Part shown: piece by piece, positions 1 to 10,731 of the stretch
How positions within the stretch are numbered: the first letter of the stretch is position 1
Layout: every line of letters begins with the position of its first letter
Assembly: GCA_920105805.1 (NCBI GenBank)
Contig: CAKKTI010000026.1
Location: 35,772 to 99,771 of the forward strand
Source of the DNA: Condylostoma magnum
Lineage: Eukaryota; Ciliophora; Heterotrichea; Heterotrichida; Condylostomatidae
Length of the DNA stretch: 64,000 nucleotides
Direction of reading: 5' to 3'
The notes under the pieces: generated by a model
The model's database searches: none
Seen by the model: the letters and a program-made list of their open reading frames with translations, nothing else
What the model was told of the DNA's origin: nothing
Made by a program: the position numbers and the translations under genes

Positions 1-206
1 CTGCTTTTGATTTCTTGTATACTAATTTTCCACCTGATTCCTCCAGCATACTGCATGGAACAAACTTGGCTTTAGGAGTGACTGTTTTGTCTATTATATA
101 GAGTTAAAATGTGCTGCCCTGGTGTTTTACTAGCCCTTGGCCTTAGACAAAACCTTCTAATATTGCTGATCTCTTTATTATTGGTATAAGGAGATTTCTA
201 TTGCAT
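1..206 (-). CDS. Incomplete gene running off the left edge, product unknown
   Basis: The minus strand reads as coding from an ATG at 206 to the window edge, so only the N-terminal part of about 65 residues is present. Two frames look protein-like. One starts MQQKSPYTNNKEISNIRRF; the other, nearer the edge, gives VTPKAKFVPCSMLEESGG. They can be joined by removing a 19-base GT-AG stretch (about 121-139) in which GTCTAAGG begins and GGGCTAG ends, so a very short intron is possible. No family was recognised. Upstream (207-485) is AT-rich and looks non-coding, which fits a shared 5' region with the divergent gene at 486. Confidence 0.35.
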
Positions 207-485
207 GTAGAATCTATGACTGTTTAGCTCATTTTCGTATTATAGCAAATTCTCAAATAATTACAGAATAAATGGTAAGAGGCTAGAAAAGGTTGTATTA
301 GAATATCTATTATATGGTTGTTTACTATTGTTTGTAATTTCTGTCAATATAAATTATTTATTCCCACTTATATCATATTTCATTATACAGCTAACTTATT
401 CATTCATATCATTAAATACAGAGCTAAAATAATCCAGTCTTTATAAAACTTGATTTAATTGTACATTACCCCATTACATTTATTT

Positions 486-2663
486 ATGAGTGACTTATCA
501 GCATTATGGGTGAAAAGAAGGTAAAACTCGGATATTTTAACACAAATGAGGCCATAACGCTCCCTTTCAACCCAAAGAAGCCGAGTTAAATCAGCTCGTT
601 CAAGTCCAACTTATTTAAACATTCAAAGACTTCCCTCCACCTTATCAAGAACTAAAGTAAGAAATAACACACCTTAATAAGCTACACAATCAGCCTTAAT
701 ACAGCAAATGCTTGTAGAAAAGCTGAATAGAAATTAAAGTGCTTCACCTGTAAGAAAATAAGAATCAATAATAAAATTAACTTAGATTCATAATGAACTT
801 AACTTAACAGAGGAATCTTTCATGGAGGCTGATTAAGTAATCGATGCATTATAGAGTTTAAAGGCCTTAAAGACTGATTTAAAGATTACTGATCATTTAA
901 CCCATCAACATCTAAAAGGAAGCCTTCCGGATGGAACTGTACTATGAATACAAGAAAATCTGTAATTATGCTTAACTAAATCATCTAATAAAAGCATTGA
1001 TTTAGATTAAACAACAAGACTACTAAAAGATTCCAGTTAGTAACTACGGGAGATTTTTAAGACTATGAAATAGAAGAATTGCCAACAAGAGTAGCCTGTT
1101 ATATTCCAAATCTGATGCATTTAGTTGCTTTTGATAGATTATTTCATCACTGAGGTATTTGAGTTTAAAAAGTCTTAATAAAGTGTTTATGATTAATAAT
1201 AATAAGAGTTTTAAGATAAACTTAATCAAAGCCGTAATAAATGTAATAGTAAGAATTAAATGAATGAAAAAATGTTTAAAGAGTAAATTGATAGCTTAGA
1301 AGATTAAATATTGTAATAAAAGCAAAAAATAAGCAAGTTAACAGGACTTATATAGAAAAAAGAACAAGAGCTACAAAGATTAAAATAACCTTTTAATAGA
1401 GTTGAGACTATTCAGCATATGGGAAATCTTTATAGAAAGTTAGATAAATTGTTAGTAAAAGCTGAAGACTAATAAACTGATAAATTATTAGCTGTAAGCA
1501 ATTTAGTTAATTTGATGTAAGATTACGAAAAAACAGAATAAGTGTAAAATCAGTCCACTTAATGTAAGTAAAGAGATAAAATATAAAAGGTTTTTAAAGC
1601 TTATTAGTGCAATTTTGACTACTCTTTGAATGTTTTTGTGAACTGTGATTAAGCTTTTATGAATCTGAAGGAAGGAAGTAGCTTTTAAGAGAGCTTATTC
1701 TTGATATATACTAACACTAGTTAATAATCATAAGAGTACTTAAATAAGCTATATACAACAATAAAAACTTTAAAATCTTCTGAAAACCCAAAGGCTTTAC
1801 TATATAAATGATTTTTTACCTATAACAATCAGTAAGCAAACTACTTTGCATATCAAATGCAGCAAATTGGTGTATATCTCAACTGGCAACCTAGTATTAA
1901 TATATCAGAGATCTTTTAAGTTTTATATTCTATTATGGAGTATAAAAAAGCTACAGAAATGATAAGCAAGTTTGTATTCGGTACATAACACTATAAAGAC
2001 ACTTAAGACTCATCATTTCAGTAATATGTGTAAAACGAGTGATTTTCTTCAACAATTAACGATGTATAAGTCTGACCAATAATATTAAGACTTGCTTTAA
2101 GTTTCAGGCATTGTTAAAAGTCTTTAGAATAGCTGATTAAAGATATGGATCCAGATAACTCCGGGTAAATATTACCAGAATAGCTAAAGCTTTGGCTTAC
2201 CCATAATTTCAAAGATTTCTTATATGAAAGTGAAATAGATATTATCATAGAATATCTAAGGTCAAATAATGTTATATACACAAAAATTCTTTGGAGTAAA
2301 ATAAACATTTTAAAACTTATCTAATAATGTAGGAGTTTTACAATTTAGATTGATTAATTATTCGTGTCAATTCTAAATTTTTATAATGAAAGTTGGTCAC
2401 AAATAATCTAGTAAAACTCTAATCTTGAAAAGATTAATAATTATTAACAATTCAGAGATATATTATCTTAACAGTTGTAAATAAACAACGAATAAGCCTC
2501 GTTAAGAATATACTTTAAATTAATAACAGGTAAATCTCTACATGATTGCTTATCTACAGACCCAGAGATAAAAATTAACTTGATCAACACTACTAATTTT
2601 AAGCAAAAAAGAAAAACAGTGAAAAAGAGGAGAACAACAGTGAAGAGGAGCTTAAAAAGTTGA
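486..2663 (+). CDS. EF-hand containing coiled-coil protein, about 725 aa
   Basis: Read with TAA/TAG as Gln and TGA as Trp, one frame stays open from ATG 486 (MSDLSALWVKRRQ). The N-terminus is basic and disordered (RSRVKSARSSPTYLNIQRLP); the middle is helical and Gln-rich; around residues 550-575 a calcium-binding EF-hand loop is visible (DMDPDNSGQILPEQ: D-x-D-x-S-G-x-x-x-x-E pattern). In ciliates such proteins are often cytoskeletal or axonemal, but that is inference. The 3' end is uncertain. As written the frame meets TGA at 2661. If one A were added to the A-run at about 2602-2613 the frame would become an acidic tail (SEKEENNSEEELKKLNI) ending in TAA at 2669, overlapping the stop of the convergent gene. 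The second reading looks more natural and may indicate a homopolymer sequencing error. Confidence 0.7.
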
Positions 2664-2667
2664 ATAT

Positions 2668-3192
2668 TTAATAAAAAATCGTTGATGAGTTTCCGAAGGA
2701 TACTTCTAATTAAGGATTGCTGTTCTTCCTTTCTCTGTGGTTTTAAATTTCTTCATCAATACCACCACTATTAGCAGAGGTACTCAATTGCTCATAAGAC
2801 TCATCATCAAAGATTCTTAAACTTTTCCCTGTATGTTTTCTACGGTGAGTTAAAAAATCGAAATTAGACTTATTATCACTGATAATTTAAGGTAAATCTT
2901 TTACTTTTATATGAGGCGGTAATCTTCCTGTGCTTTAAGATTTAAGTGGTTATAGTTTCTATAGAGTAATTCTTTTTTCTGGTTATCTAAGCGCCTGTTT
3001 AAATATTTAATTAGAGTTACTATGAGGAAGTGAGCGAATTTTAGGCGGAAGGGTTGGTTTTAGTTTAGGCGTTAAATTCTTATTCCTTAAACATATAATA
3101 AAAGGATCTCTTGGATGAAATAGTTATGTTCTTTTAATTCTAGCTGTAGGCAAAGGAGGCTTTTAGTACATTTTGTTATTAAAATTTTGCAT
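2668..3192 (-). CDS. Unknown basic, proline-rich protein, about 174 aa
   Basis: The ATG at 3192 (MQNFNNKMYQKPPLPTARIK) opens a frame rich in Pro, Lys, Arg and Ser with short SLPHSNSNQ-type segments and a central THRRKHTGKSLRIFDDE patch, ending FGNSSTIFY then TAA at 2668-2670. It has no visible fold and is probably disordered; no family recognised. It starts 20 bases after the TAA TAA that ends the upstream gene (3213-3875) on the same strand, and its own stop lies 5 bases from, or overlaps, the stop of the convergent EF-hand gene. The choice of frame rests on the change of reading frame after the upstream gene and on the in-frame ATG. Confidence 0.6.
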
Positions 3193-3212
3193 AAAAATGA
3201 GGGAAAATTTTA

Positions 3213-3875
3213 TTAAACTGGTTTTGGATGATAAGTAAATCTTGACTCATTCAACATTTGGATAAATGGTATTGTTCTATGTACTTCCATATTAAGAATT
3301 CATTCGTTTAAGTGTACTGGAGTTACTGCTATTGGGGATTTTAGGCTGTTTTATTGATTTTAAGTTAGTTGTATTAGTGCATAATCCTTTTCCTGTGTTA
3401 TTGCAATAACTTTGACCAGAGATATTGGTTTCTTTCAGCCTGAAATACTCTCTAATTTTTATAGCTGAATTTCATTTGGTTATAATTCCTTAAATAAGTC
3501 AAATAAAAGGTTTATTCCTTGTAAAAAGCTTCTTTTATCATTTATGATGTTAATGCATGTCTCAATTATCTATAAAATAGTATCAAAATTACTAGATTAG
3601 TTTTACTATATAATAAAAATTCTTAAAATTCAGAATTCATACTATTTAAGAACTTCCTGGCCTAATTGATTAAGTGCTTTGGGTATTTAAGTTTGAAATG
3701 AAATGATAGGGTTTCGTTTAAAAAATTAATCAAAGTCTTCTTCCAAATATTATAGGTTTTTAGATTATTGGGTGATGTAAATATCATACTAATCTCTTAG
3801 AAAGTTTTAAATAGCAAGAATATCTTTGAAATTTACTAATTTGGATCGTTTATTTTGTCTAGTATTATTTGACAT
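3213..3875 (-). CDS. Unknown helical protein, 220 aa
   Basis: From ATG 3875 (MSNNTRQNKRSKLVNFKDIL) one frame runs to PKPV followed by tandem TAA TAA (3210-3215). The protein is mostly helical with many hydrophobic positions (ETCINIINDKRSFLQGINLL, ISLVKVIAITQEKD) and one Trp coded by TGA; no signal peptide or membrane segment. No family recognised. The gene is the clearest small example in the window of TAA used both for internal Gln (many positions) and as terminator, because the next gene begins in another frame 20 bases further on. Confidence 0.6.
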
Positions 3876-4196
3876 TTTAAATTGTTTAATTTTAACCGAA
3901 ATATATAGGAACTTATACGTGTAATATAATGCTATGTTCTCTTTGTACTACCTGACATATTATCTAAATTGTTAGTATAAGGGAGATACATTAATTTAGT
4001 CTTATATGCAAAAAGCTTATAAAATCTGGTATAAACACCCTATATTTTAATTAATTAAGGAAAACTTTATTCTCTTTCGAAAACTACTCTCTTATTTAAA
4101 TCAAGCATATTTTAGCATATCAAATCTAAATAAGCGCTTATAGTCCCACTCAAATGATTTAATATTATTTTAATTAGTACTTTTATACAGAATAAA
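3876..4196. other. AT-rich divergent intergenic region
   Basis: About 320 bases between two divergently read genes. Very AT-rich, no coding pattern on either strand, no obvious hairpin or repeat. It presumably carries both promoters, but no element was identified. Confidence 0.5.
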
Positions 4197-5411
4197 ATGA
4201 ACAATGAATGAAAATTTATCAAAATAATGCAGAAACTTGAAAGCTATGAAAACAGAGCCAAAAGATTTCAATACCTAATAGGTTTTAGGAGTCAAAAGAT
4301 TCTCGAATCAATTAAAGATTTTCTTAAATTGGCATATTAAATAAGTATACTTCTGATAGAAAACAAGTTATATTACCTGTCATTTAAAATACTACTAAGA
4401 GCCCTGCACTAAGAACTATAATACAAATTACTAGCTCATGATTAAAAACCTTACTTTAAAGGCCAAATAATAATCAAAAGTCTAATAGGATTTATTTGCT
4501 TTACATTCAAAGATTTCAAATAATCTTTAAAGTTTTTATATGATTCATAAGCTGCTATAATAAACTCATAGTAATAAGATGAGCCAGTATCAGAAAAAGT
4601 TATTATATAATAAAATTTTCTTTCAGCATTTGTGCTCATGTATATTAACTAGTAAAGGGAATCTTTAAATCTGCTGAAATCTTGCTTCTAAGACTTGGAT
4701 AATATGTTTGAATATGATTTGGATGATTATAACTATGGGATTCTTTGATCAATTTATGGTTTTTGTGTAATTTTGCAGTCTTGTCAGGAAAAGAATGTAT
4801 AGGAAGCTATTCAGAATTTAGAGGATCATTACAGTAAAATGCCTGAAGTAGATCTGATGATTTATGGTGTAATTGATCGTTTGTATTAAGAATTATAATT
4901 GTAATTAACACAGATAAATTAAAAAACTCCATTAGAGCTAGGAAAAGAAGTGTTATAGACAATTGATCTACATTACTACTTAGTATTATACATTTTTAAG
5001 CCTTTGATTAATATAAAAACGCCTTTGATAAAGTAATCTGATATTTAAAGGCTACAAAATACTGCTTAACCATTGACGAGAATAACATTGTAAATTCTTT
5101 TGAATAAAAACACTAATAAAACAAGAATTAGAAGACATACACCTACTCCTACAAGAGTTTCTCAAATACCAAATTAAGATATCTATTAAGATGTGATGTC
5201 TAATATTTTAAATAATACATTTATAAGGAGCAATTTATCAATCAGTAAAAACTCACCAAAAACTCCTACTATTTTAACCTCAAAACCAAGGTCACCAGTA
5301 AGTTACCGGAACTGTAGAATAAAAAGAAATTATCACATGAAACGTATATAGTTAGTAATAGGATTTCATCACTATTTTCTGAATATACATCTACCCTTTT
5401 TAATTCTATAA
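4197..5411 (+). CDS. Unknown protein with helical body and TPTPTR-type tail, about 404 aa
   Basis: ATG 4197 opens MNNEWKFIKIMQKLESYENR. Residues 1-300 are helical with an acidic patch (QDLDNMFEYDLDDYNYGI), and the last 100 residues are basic and Ser/Thr/Pro-rich with repeated proline-directed sites (RRHTPTPTRVSQIPN, SKNSPKTPTILTSKPRSP), looking like a phosphorylated disordered tail. The frame was chosen by continuity and by the stop region: TAA at 5409 lies shortly before the convergent gene. The general plan, helical head plus TPR-poor tail, recurs in the gene at 36661-38223, but no homology is claimed. No family recognised. Confidence 0.6.
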
Positions 5412-5418
5412 ACAATAA

Positions 5419-6039
5419 CTACAAATAACTTATTTTAAACAATTATTCAATATTAGTTCGTTGTAAAGTAAGATGCTCAGTTAACTTATTAGGTGTTCTA
5501 GATAGTCTTTATCTCGATTTGATTCCTAAAGGCTATATCTTCTAAAACCTTTACCTAAACGGTGTTGTTGACTTTCCACTACGCTTTATAGTTATCCTGG
5601 ACGTAGTCATGTAAGATTTAAGTCTGTCTTATGTGGCATAAGGTGCCAATCTATTTATCTAGTTTTTACCGTCGTAAATCCTTTTTAAATTCCCTGGAAT
5701 TACTTTAGCCTTGTTATTATTCTTAAATCCAGATTTTACTATTTTTCTTTAAGGTAATTTTTACATTCGGCTAGTCAGAACTCTTTGAGCCTTTTTCTCA
5801 ATAGAAACTGGAGTATTTCTATCTAATCTGCCATAAATATCTGATACCTGCAAATTAGACTCTGATGGCAAATCTTGTCACGCTTTCATAACCGATTTCG
5901 TAGTTGCTTTAAAGTTGTCAGCTGTATTAGAGCGAACGTATTGTACAAACTCATACGGGCTGTTTCTAGTTCTATGTTCAACTAATCTTGGACTGATTAG
6001 TTCATATACTGCCATAGGTTCTGAGTCAGAGCTATCCAT
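5419..6039 (-). CDS. Unknown basic protein, about 200 aa
   Basis: ATG 6039 opens MDSSDSEPMAVYELISPRLV. The chain continues with a Trp (TGA) in SVMKAWQDLPSES and then a long basic region (RVLTSRMQKLPQRKIVKSGF; MTTSRITIKRSGKSTTPFRQ). It could bind nucleic acid or microtubules, but no domain was recognised. Candidate stops in frame are TAA at 5443 and TAG at 5419; I give the further one. The start lies 16 bases downstream of the TAG that ends the La-related gene on the same strand. Confidence 0.6.
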
Positions 6040-6055
6040 ATTCCGTTATTATTAA

Positions 6056-6841
6056 CTAAGATTTTATCAAAAGAGTTGTAGAAAATGGAGCCATTTCTAG
6101 CTATGCTGGAAAACTGGTCTATTATATGAAAGAATTGGCTTGATAGGAAGTTTTGAATATAATATAACTTTTAGAGGGAGTTTCAATTATTTTCAAGGGG
6201 TCAAATTTCTTGGAAATTTGTTGTAGTTTAGATTTCGGGTGGCTAGGAAGAGATACTACGTTTCCTATTGGAGCAAGTAAGTTTGTGATCTTTTATATGT
6301 ATTTGTTGAAAAGTTATTTTGAGTTTAGCCATTGTGTCTTTCTTAAAATATATCATTTTGTTCTTCCCTTACGTTTTTATCTATTTACCAAGTTTATAGC
6401 TTAGTTTACTTAGTCTAATGAATCTAATTCTACGAATGCAAAGCCTTTTATGAGTTGACTTTTCTTGAATCTGGGTAAACCGATGTATCTAACATTTCCA
6501 GCAAGCTTGAAGTAATTTCTTATAAAATTTTAATCATGGTCCTAGTCTAATCCTTCAATATATATAGTTCTCTAGTCAACCGTATTATTATATCTGTCTA
6601 TTTCCTCATAAGGAATTCCTCCCCTCATTACCAATCTATCTCCTACTATCTCAATATTCTCACATTTCCTAATACAATAAATCAACTCTTCCCTAAAATC
6701 TTATCCAATACAAAGCTTTTTTAACCTGTTAAACTTCATTAAAACATCGACTCTAATTCCCCCTTGCTCTAAATTTCTCATTATAAACCTATCATGTGCT
6801 AAATTCTCAATACTAAAGTAAAACTTTAACTAATCTTCCAT
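6056..6841 (-). CDS. La-related protein, LARP7/p65-p43 family
   Basis: About 261 aa. Residues 5-80 form a La motif (ENLAHDRFIMRNLEQGG and DVLMKFNRLKKLC match the conserved winged-helix pattern). Residues 90-165 form an RRM with an RNP1-like stretch KGFAFVEL and RNP2-like TIYIEGL, in the LARP7 style (YIGLPRFKKSQLIKGFAFVE). The C-terminal third (ITNLLAPIGNVVS..., SYIIFKTSYQANSFI) is arranged like the atypical xRRM of LARP7. In ciliates this family contains the telomerase RNA-binding proteins p65 (Tetrahymena) and p43 (Euplotes); elsewhere LARP7 binds 7SK or U6 RNA. Which RNA this one binds cannot be read from the sequence. It starts only 4 bases after the stop of the upstream gene (6846-8747). 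Confidence 0.8.
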
Positions 6842-6845
6842 TTTA

Positions 6846-8747
6846 TTAAATATGCTCATCAAAATCATCTAGATACCCTGGCTTTAAATTTGAAGGTTGA
6901 AACACAGGCACTAGTCCTCCCTGTAAAAAGCTGCTATCAGGAGGTTGCCTTGATCTATTACTAGGAGTAATGTCTTGATTAGTTTAATTTCTTGATCTAT
7001 TATAAATAGGAGTTAAATCCCCTATAGTAGGATCTCTATTAGTTCGTGTTAGATTGTCTAGATTAAGGTTTTGCATATTACGAGTAAAACCCCCTATAAC
7101 AGGCTGAGCTTAAGTATCCCTTGAGAAATCGTTACTATCTTAGTAATTTTACCCAGTATGCCTACTTGCAGAAGGATCAATTACATTAATAGTAGGTCTT
7201 TATCTTCTTTCAGGAAGAGGAAAATTATTCTGGCTATTATCAGGATAATACTATCCCGGAGAAACTTCAAAAGCACTTTAATTTTAAATGTCCCCTGAAA
7301 TATCAGTTTTAAGCAAAGTGTTTCTTTTATCAGTCCTTATGGTACTCATATCTAAAGTAGCGTCAAATGCAAATCTGTCTCCAAGTACATTTGACATTAT
7401 TGTACCCTTACTGAACTAAGTGCTTCTGATTCCATCAACTGGATCAATATCTAATAACCTTTAAGCTGTTATCTGCTAGTTTAACTCTTTATATCTTTTC
7501 TATCTATCATCATACACCTGCTCCTGCCCTTCATTTATATAATCTAAGTACTCTTATCCATAGAGATTTCTAGATATAAGCTTCTTTTCTTCTATAGGTT
7601 ATCCTGATGGTATATGAGGCAAAATATACTCAAACTCTTCCATAGTAATACGTCTGCATCCCTTGTAGAAAATTGATATAAACTCATCCCAGTTTCTTGA
7701 TTAAGTTAACTACCGTCTAAGAATCGACATTACTATAGCCAAAATATAAAACATCTTGTAGTGAGTGTTATTAATAATCAATTAATCATAAACTACACAA
7801 GTGACATCAATATGCAAAAATCCTGAGGAAAGTTGGTTCAGAAAGGGTCTTATAAATGCGTCTAAGATTTCTTAGTTCACATTTAGGGATAAATCAAGCA
7901 TTCTTTCTATATGATTAGCCACGTTAACATCAATCTCTTTCTAAACTCTAATAAAAACAAATATCGGCAGTTCACCTTCTTATAGTGCTCATGTAGTTGT
8001 CTATATCTCACTTATTCTTACTAACATTCCTACTAAATTTTACTCAAATAATAAAAATTCGGGCAAAGTATATACAACAGGCAAAATGATATAGAAAAAG
8101 TACTCTGGTAGTATCCTCATAACCATATTCTCCATATACGACAATGAAACCCTCAGTAAGTTTATAACTCTTTCATTGAATGCTAAATTAGGACAATGCT
8201 CTCTTAACAACTAAACCATTTATCTAGTAATCCTTACTTCATTTTTAGAAACAGTGAACGCTCTGTTAGTTTTAACTATATTTAAGTACTCTTACTCTGC
8301 CTCAGGGTACTTAAGCATAGCCTTTCATAGATTCTTCCTTAAAACCATAGGCAAAGCTTGATTGAAAAAGGGTTACAGCATGTCCTTATTAAATTTATTC
8401 TATTGAATTAAGTTCCCTATAACTTCAGCATGAATAGCCATTGGCTTTTCGTATGTTTAGAACAAAGTATCCTTCATAGCAGTATTGCTTCTGTAATTAT
8501 AAACTCTCTATACCTCTTCTTATAACTAATGCACTCTAGGCACTCTGTGGAACTCGTTTTCAGAGCTAATAAGCAGATCAACAGCTTCATCATATATAAG
8601 CTCGCTAAATCTTACATCTCTGAAGTTTTTGGCCTGGTCTGTTAAAAATTTCATGTACTGGGCTCTTATGTGCGGTAAATCTCTCACTTCATCCCATAAT
8701 CTCTCCTCTACATCTCTTAAAACTTACACTTTCTCCTATTGACTCAT
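6846..8747 (-). CDS. Large helical protein, possible TBC-like fold, 633 aa
   Basis: ATG 8747 opens MSQQEKVQVLRDVEERLWDE. Residues 1-420 are all-helical with motifs reminiscent of a TBC (Rab-GAP) domain: QALPMVLRKNLWKAMLKYP, then a segment ending FLHIDVTCVVYDQLI and MFYILAIVMSILRRQ, which sits like the 'WD.l...' end of a TBC domain. Catalytic Arg/Gln fingers were not located, so any GAP function is speculative. Residues 460-633 are disordered, Asn/Gln/Pro-rich (RQPPDSSF, FQPSNLKPGYLDDFDEHI). TAA TAA at 6843-6848 stands directly before the ATG of the La-related gene (TAATAAAATG), one of the tightest junctions here. Confidence 0.65.
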
Positions 8748-8759
8748 TCGTAAAAAAAT

Positions 8760-10697
8760 ATGTCTAGAGGTGCGTTGATCAGTCGGAATATAATAGTTGA
8801 AAAGTAAGTTTTATACAGGTCGTCTATTCCAATCTACGGGATTATTTTGATAGAGGATGAGGTTATAGTAGATGTGATACGCATTTCTTAAGAAGTGTAA
8901 GTAGAAGCTTTAGCTTAGAAATACAGTGATTATTATCCTTAAATATACGAAAATTACTACATTTCGCCTGGCATAATCGACTTAAACGCTCGTAGAGAGT
9001 GGCAAGATCTCCCTAGTTTTACCTAATAAGCAATAAAGGGAGGAGTTACTTTAGTACTAGAGGAAAACGGAATATACAATAACCAGGAAAGATAAGGATA
9101 AATGTACTGTGATATCGGCTATTTAGAAACAATTGACTTAACTATGGTTGGACAGCTATCAAACATACAGAAGCTTGGGCCTTTGGCCCTAAAAGGTTAC
9201 TTATATCCTCCTAGTATTGAGGTTAAATGTTTACCAGGAAATTTAGACGTTGTTTTTAAAGAAATTTAGGATATTTAAATTCCTTTGATTCTAGATGTAA
9301 ATATCCCTGATCCAAGAATGCATTATGTCACATCACCTTGCCATTAGGTAAGTTTGGAGGAAAGAGAGTCCTTTCAATTGGACAGAAATGATGGAATATT
9401 TGCAGCTGCGTTTCCTTATGATATTAACTACAACGGCTCTGAGGGAAGTACTCCTTCTATTGAGGAAGATTTTAAGGATTATAGTGGTGGTAGATTGGAA
9501 AGAACATAGTCTAATCTAGATGAGTACTTGCCTAAGTTCACAGTGTGTGCTTCAAAGTCTAAAAGAAGACAGTCATTTTTTGCTGATGAGTAATCCCCGG
9601 ATGGAGTTTAAGAGCCTAAGTTTACTAAATACAAGAAATAATTGTAAAGAAGGAAAAGTTATGACTTATTCAGAGACTTGGATAGAAGAATTTATATGAG
9701 TGAGAACACTATAGAGAGCTTGTCTTCAGCTGAGATGAGCACATACTAGTTTAATATTGATTTGTTCTAGTCTAAAAGATCTAGATCCTTTTAAATGTGC
9801 GGGAATATGGACTCTATATAGGAAGTTGGTGATTAGAAGTAATAAAGTTCTTAGACTCCATCAAATTCTTCAAGATTATCCTTGCTCAGGCCACCCTAAA
9901 TATCATTAAGTTTGTATAATCCTCAGCCTAAGGATGTAGTATATATAAATTATCTGGCAAACTGTCCGGATAAGTGGGAAACATTAGGAGTTGAAAAGGT
10001 TATAAAATATTATAAAAAGTCAGCATGCAAATTACATATAGCAAACTTAAGCTCAGCAAATTCTTTTAGAATGCTGAGAAAATATAGAAGTAAGTTTAGA
10101 AGCTTGACTAGTGAAACTTGCATACATTATCTTTAATTCAATTCCAATATGATTCAAGAAAAACAAACTACTTTAAAAGACTTCCCACCTATAAGAAATA
10201 TTACCAATAATCAATTTCTCTGGGAATGCCTAAAGCTGAAGCTTATTGATAACGTGTCTTCCAAACATGCTTTTATAAATACACATTATAAATACACACA
10301 GGAAGGAAGCTTCAAAAGAGCCTTAAACGGCGTAAACACATTAGGATGCTCATTATAATCACTCTGGACACATTTTAAAAATTAATAAATTCCCAAGAAT
10401 GAGTAGAACAAGTGAATTGTTAGAATTAGTAAGTGATTGTCCACTAAGCCTGCTAAGATACTACAACTTTCTGATAGAGGGTCGATTGAAAGAGGAAAAA
10501 TGGCAGATTTGATTGTTTGGGATCCCTTTTAAATAACTGAAATAGAGGCTAGTTCTGCTTTCAATGGATAAAATATGTACGGGAAAATAATGTAAGTGTA
10601 TATAAGAGGAGACATTGCATATGAAAAAGGATTCTATGAACCATTTGGAAAGAGAATTTATAGGAGTTAGTTTAGTAAAGTCTATCTAGAGTGTTAA
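8760..10697 (+). CDS. Allantoinase/dihydroorotase-like amidohydrolase, probably catalytically dead
   Basis: About 645 aa. Start MSRGALISRNIIVEKQVLYR. The fold of cyclic amidohydrolases is recognisable: ISPGIIDLNARREWQDLP and KGGVTLVLEE (residues 65-100), LALKGYLYPPSIE (about 135), SETCIHYLQFN then FPPIRNITNNQFLWECLK (about 455-500), SKHAFINTHYKYTQEGSFKRA, and the C-terminal strand KPAKI...GSIERGKMADLIVWDP followed by MYGKIMQVYIRG, all close to allantoinase. Metal ligands are missing: the usual HxH is NAR, the His of VHAE is replaced (ILDVN), the Asp of SSDHSP is Lys; the Lys that is normally carboxylated remains. A disordered acidic/Ser-rich insertion of about 170 residues splits the barrel (EEDFKDYSGGRLERTQS...). 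Like CRMPs this may be a structural or regulatory relative. Stop is TAG 10668 or TAA 10695. Its ATG is 12 bases from the ATG of the divergent gene. Confidence 0.75.
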
Positions 10698-10731
10698 TTT
10701 GTCTTGTTATTTTTTCCATTAGTGTCTTAAC

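Noticed and set aside
486-700. A 25-base intron at 657-681 joining an ATG at 507 to the EF-hand gene
   Set aside because: An ATG at 486 in the downstream frame reads straight through without an intron.
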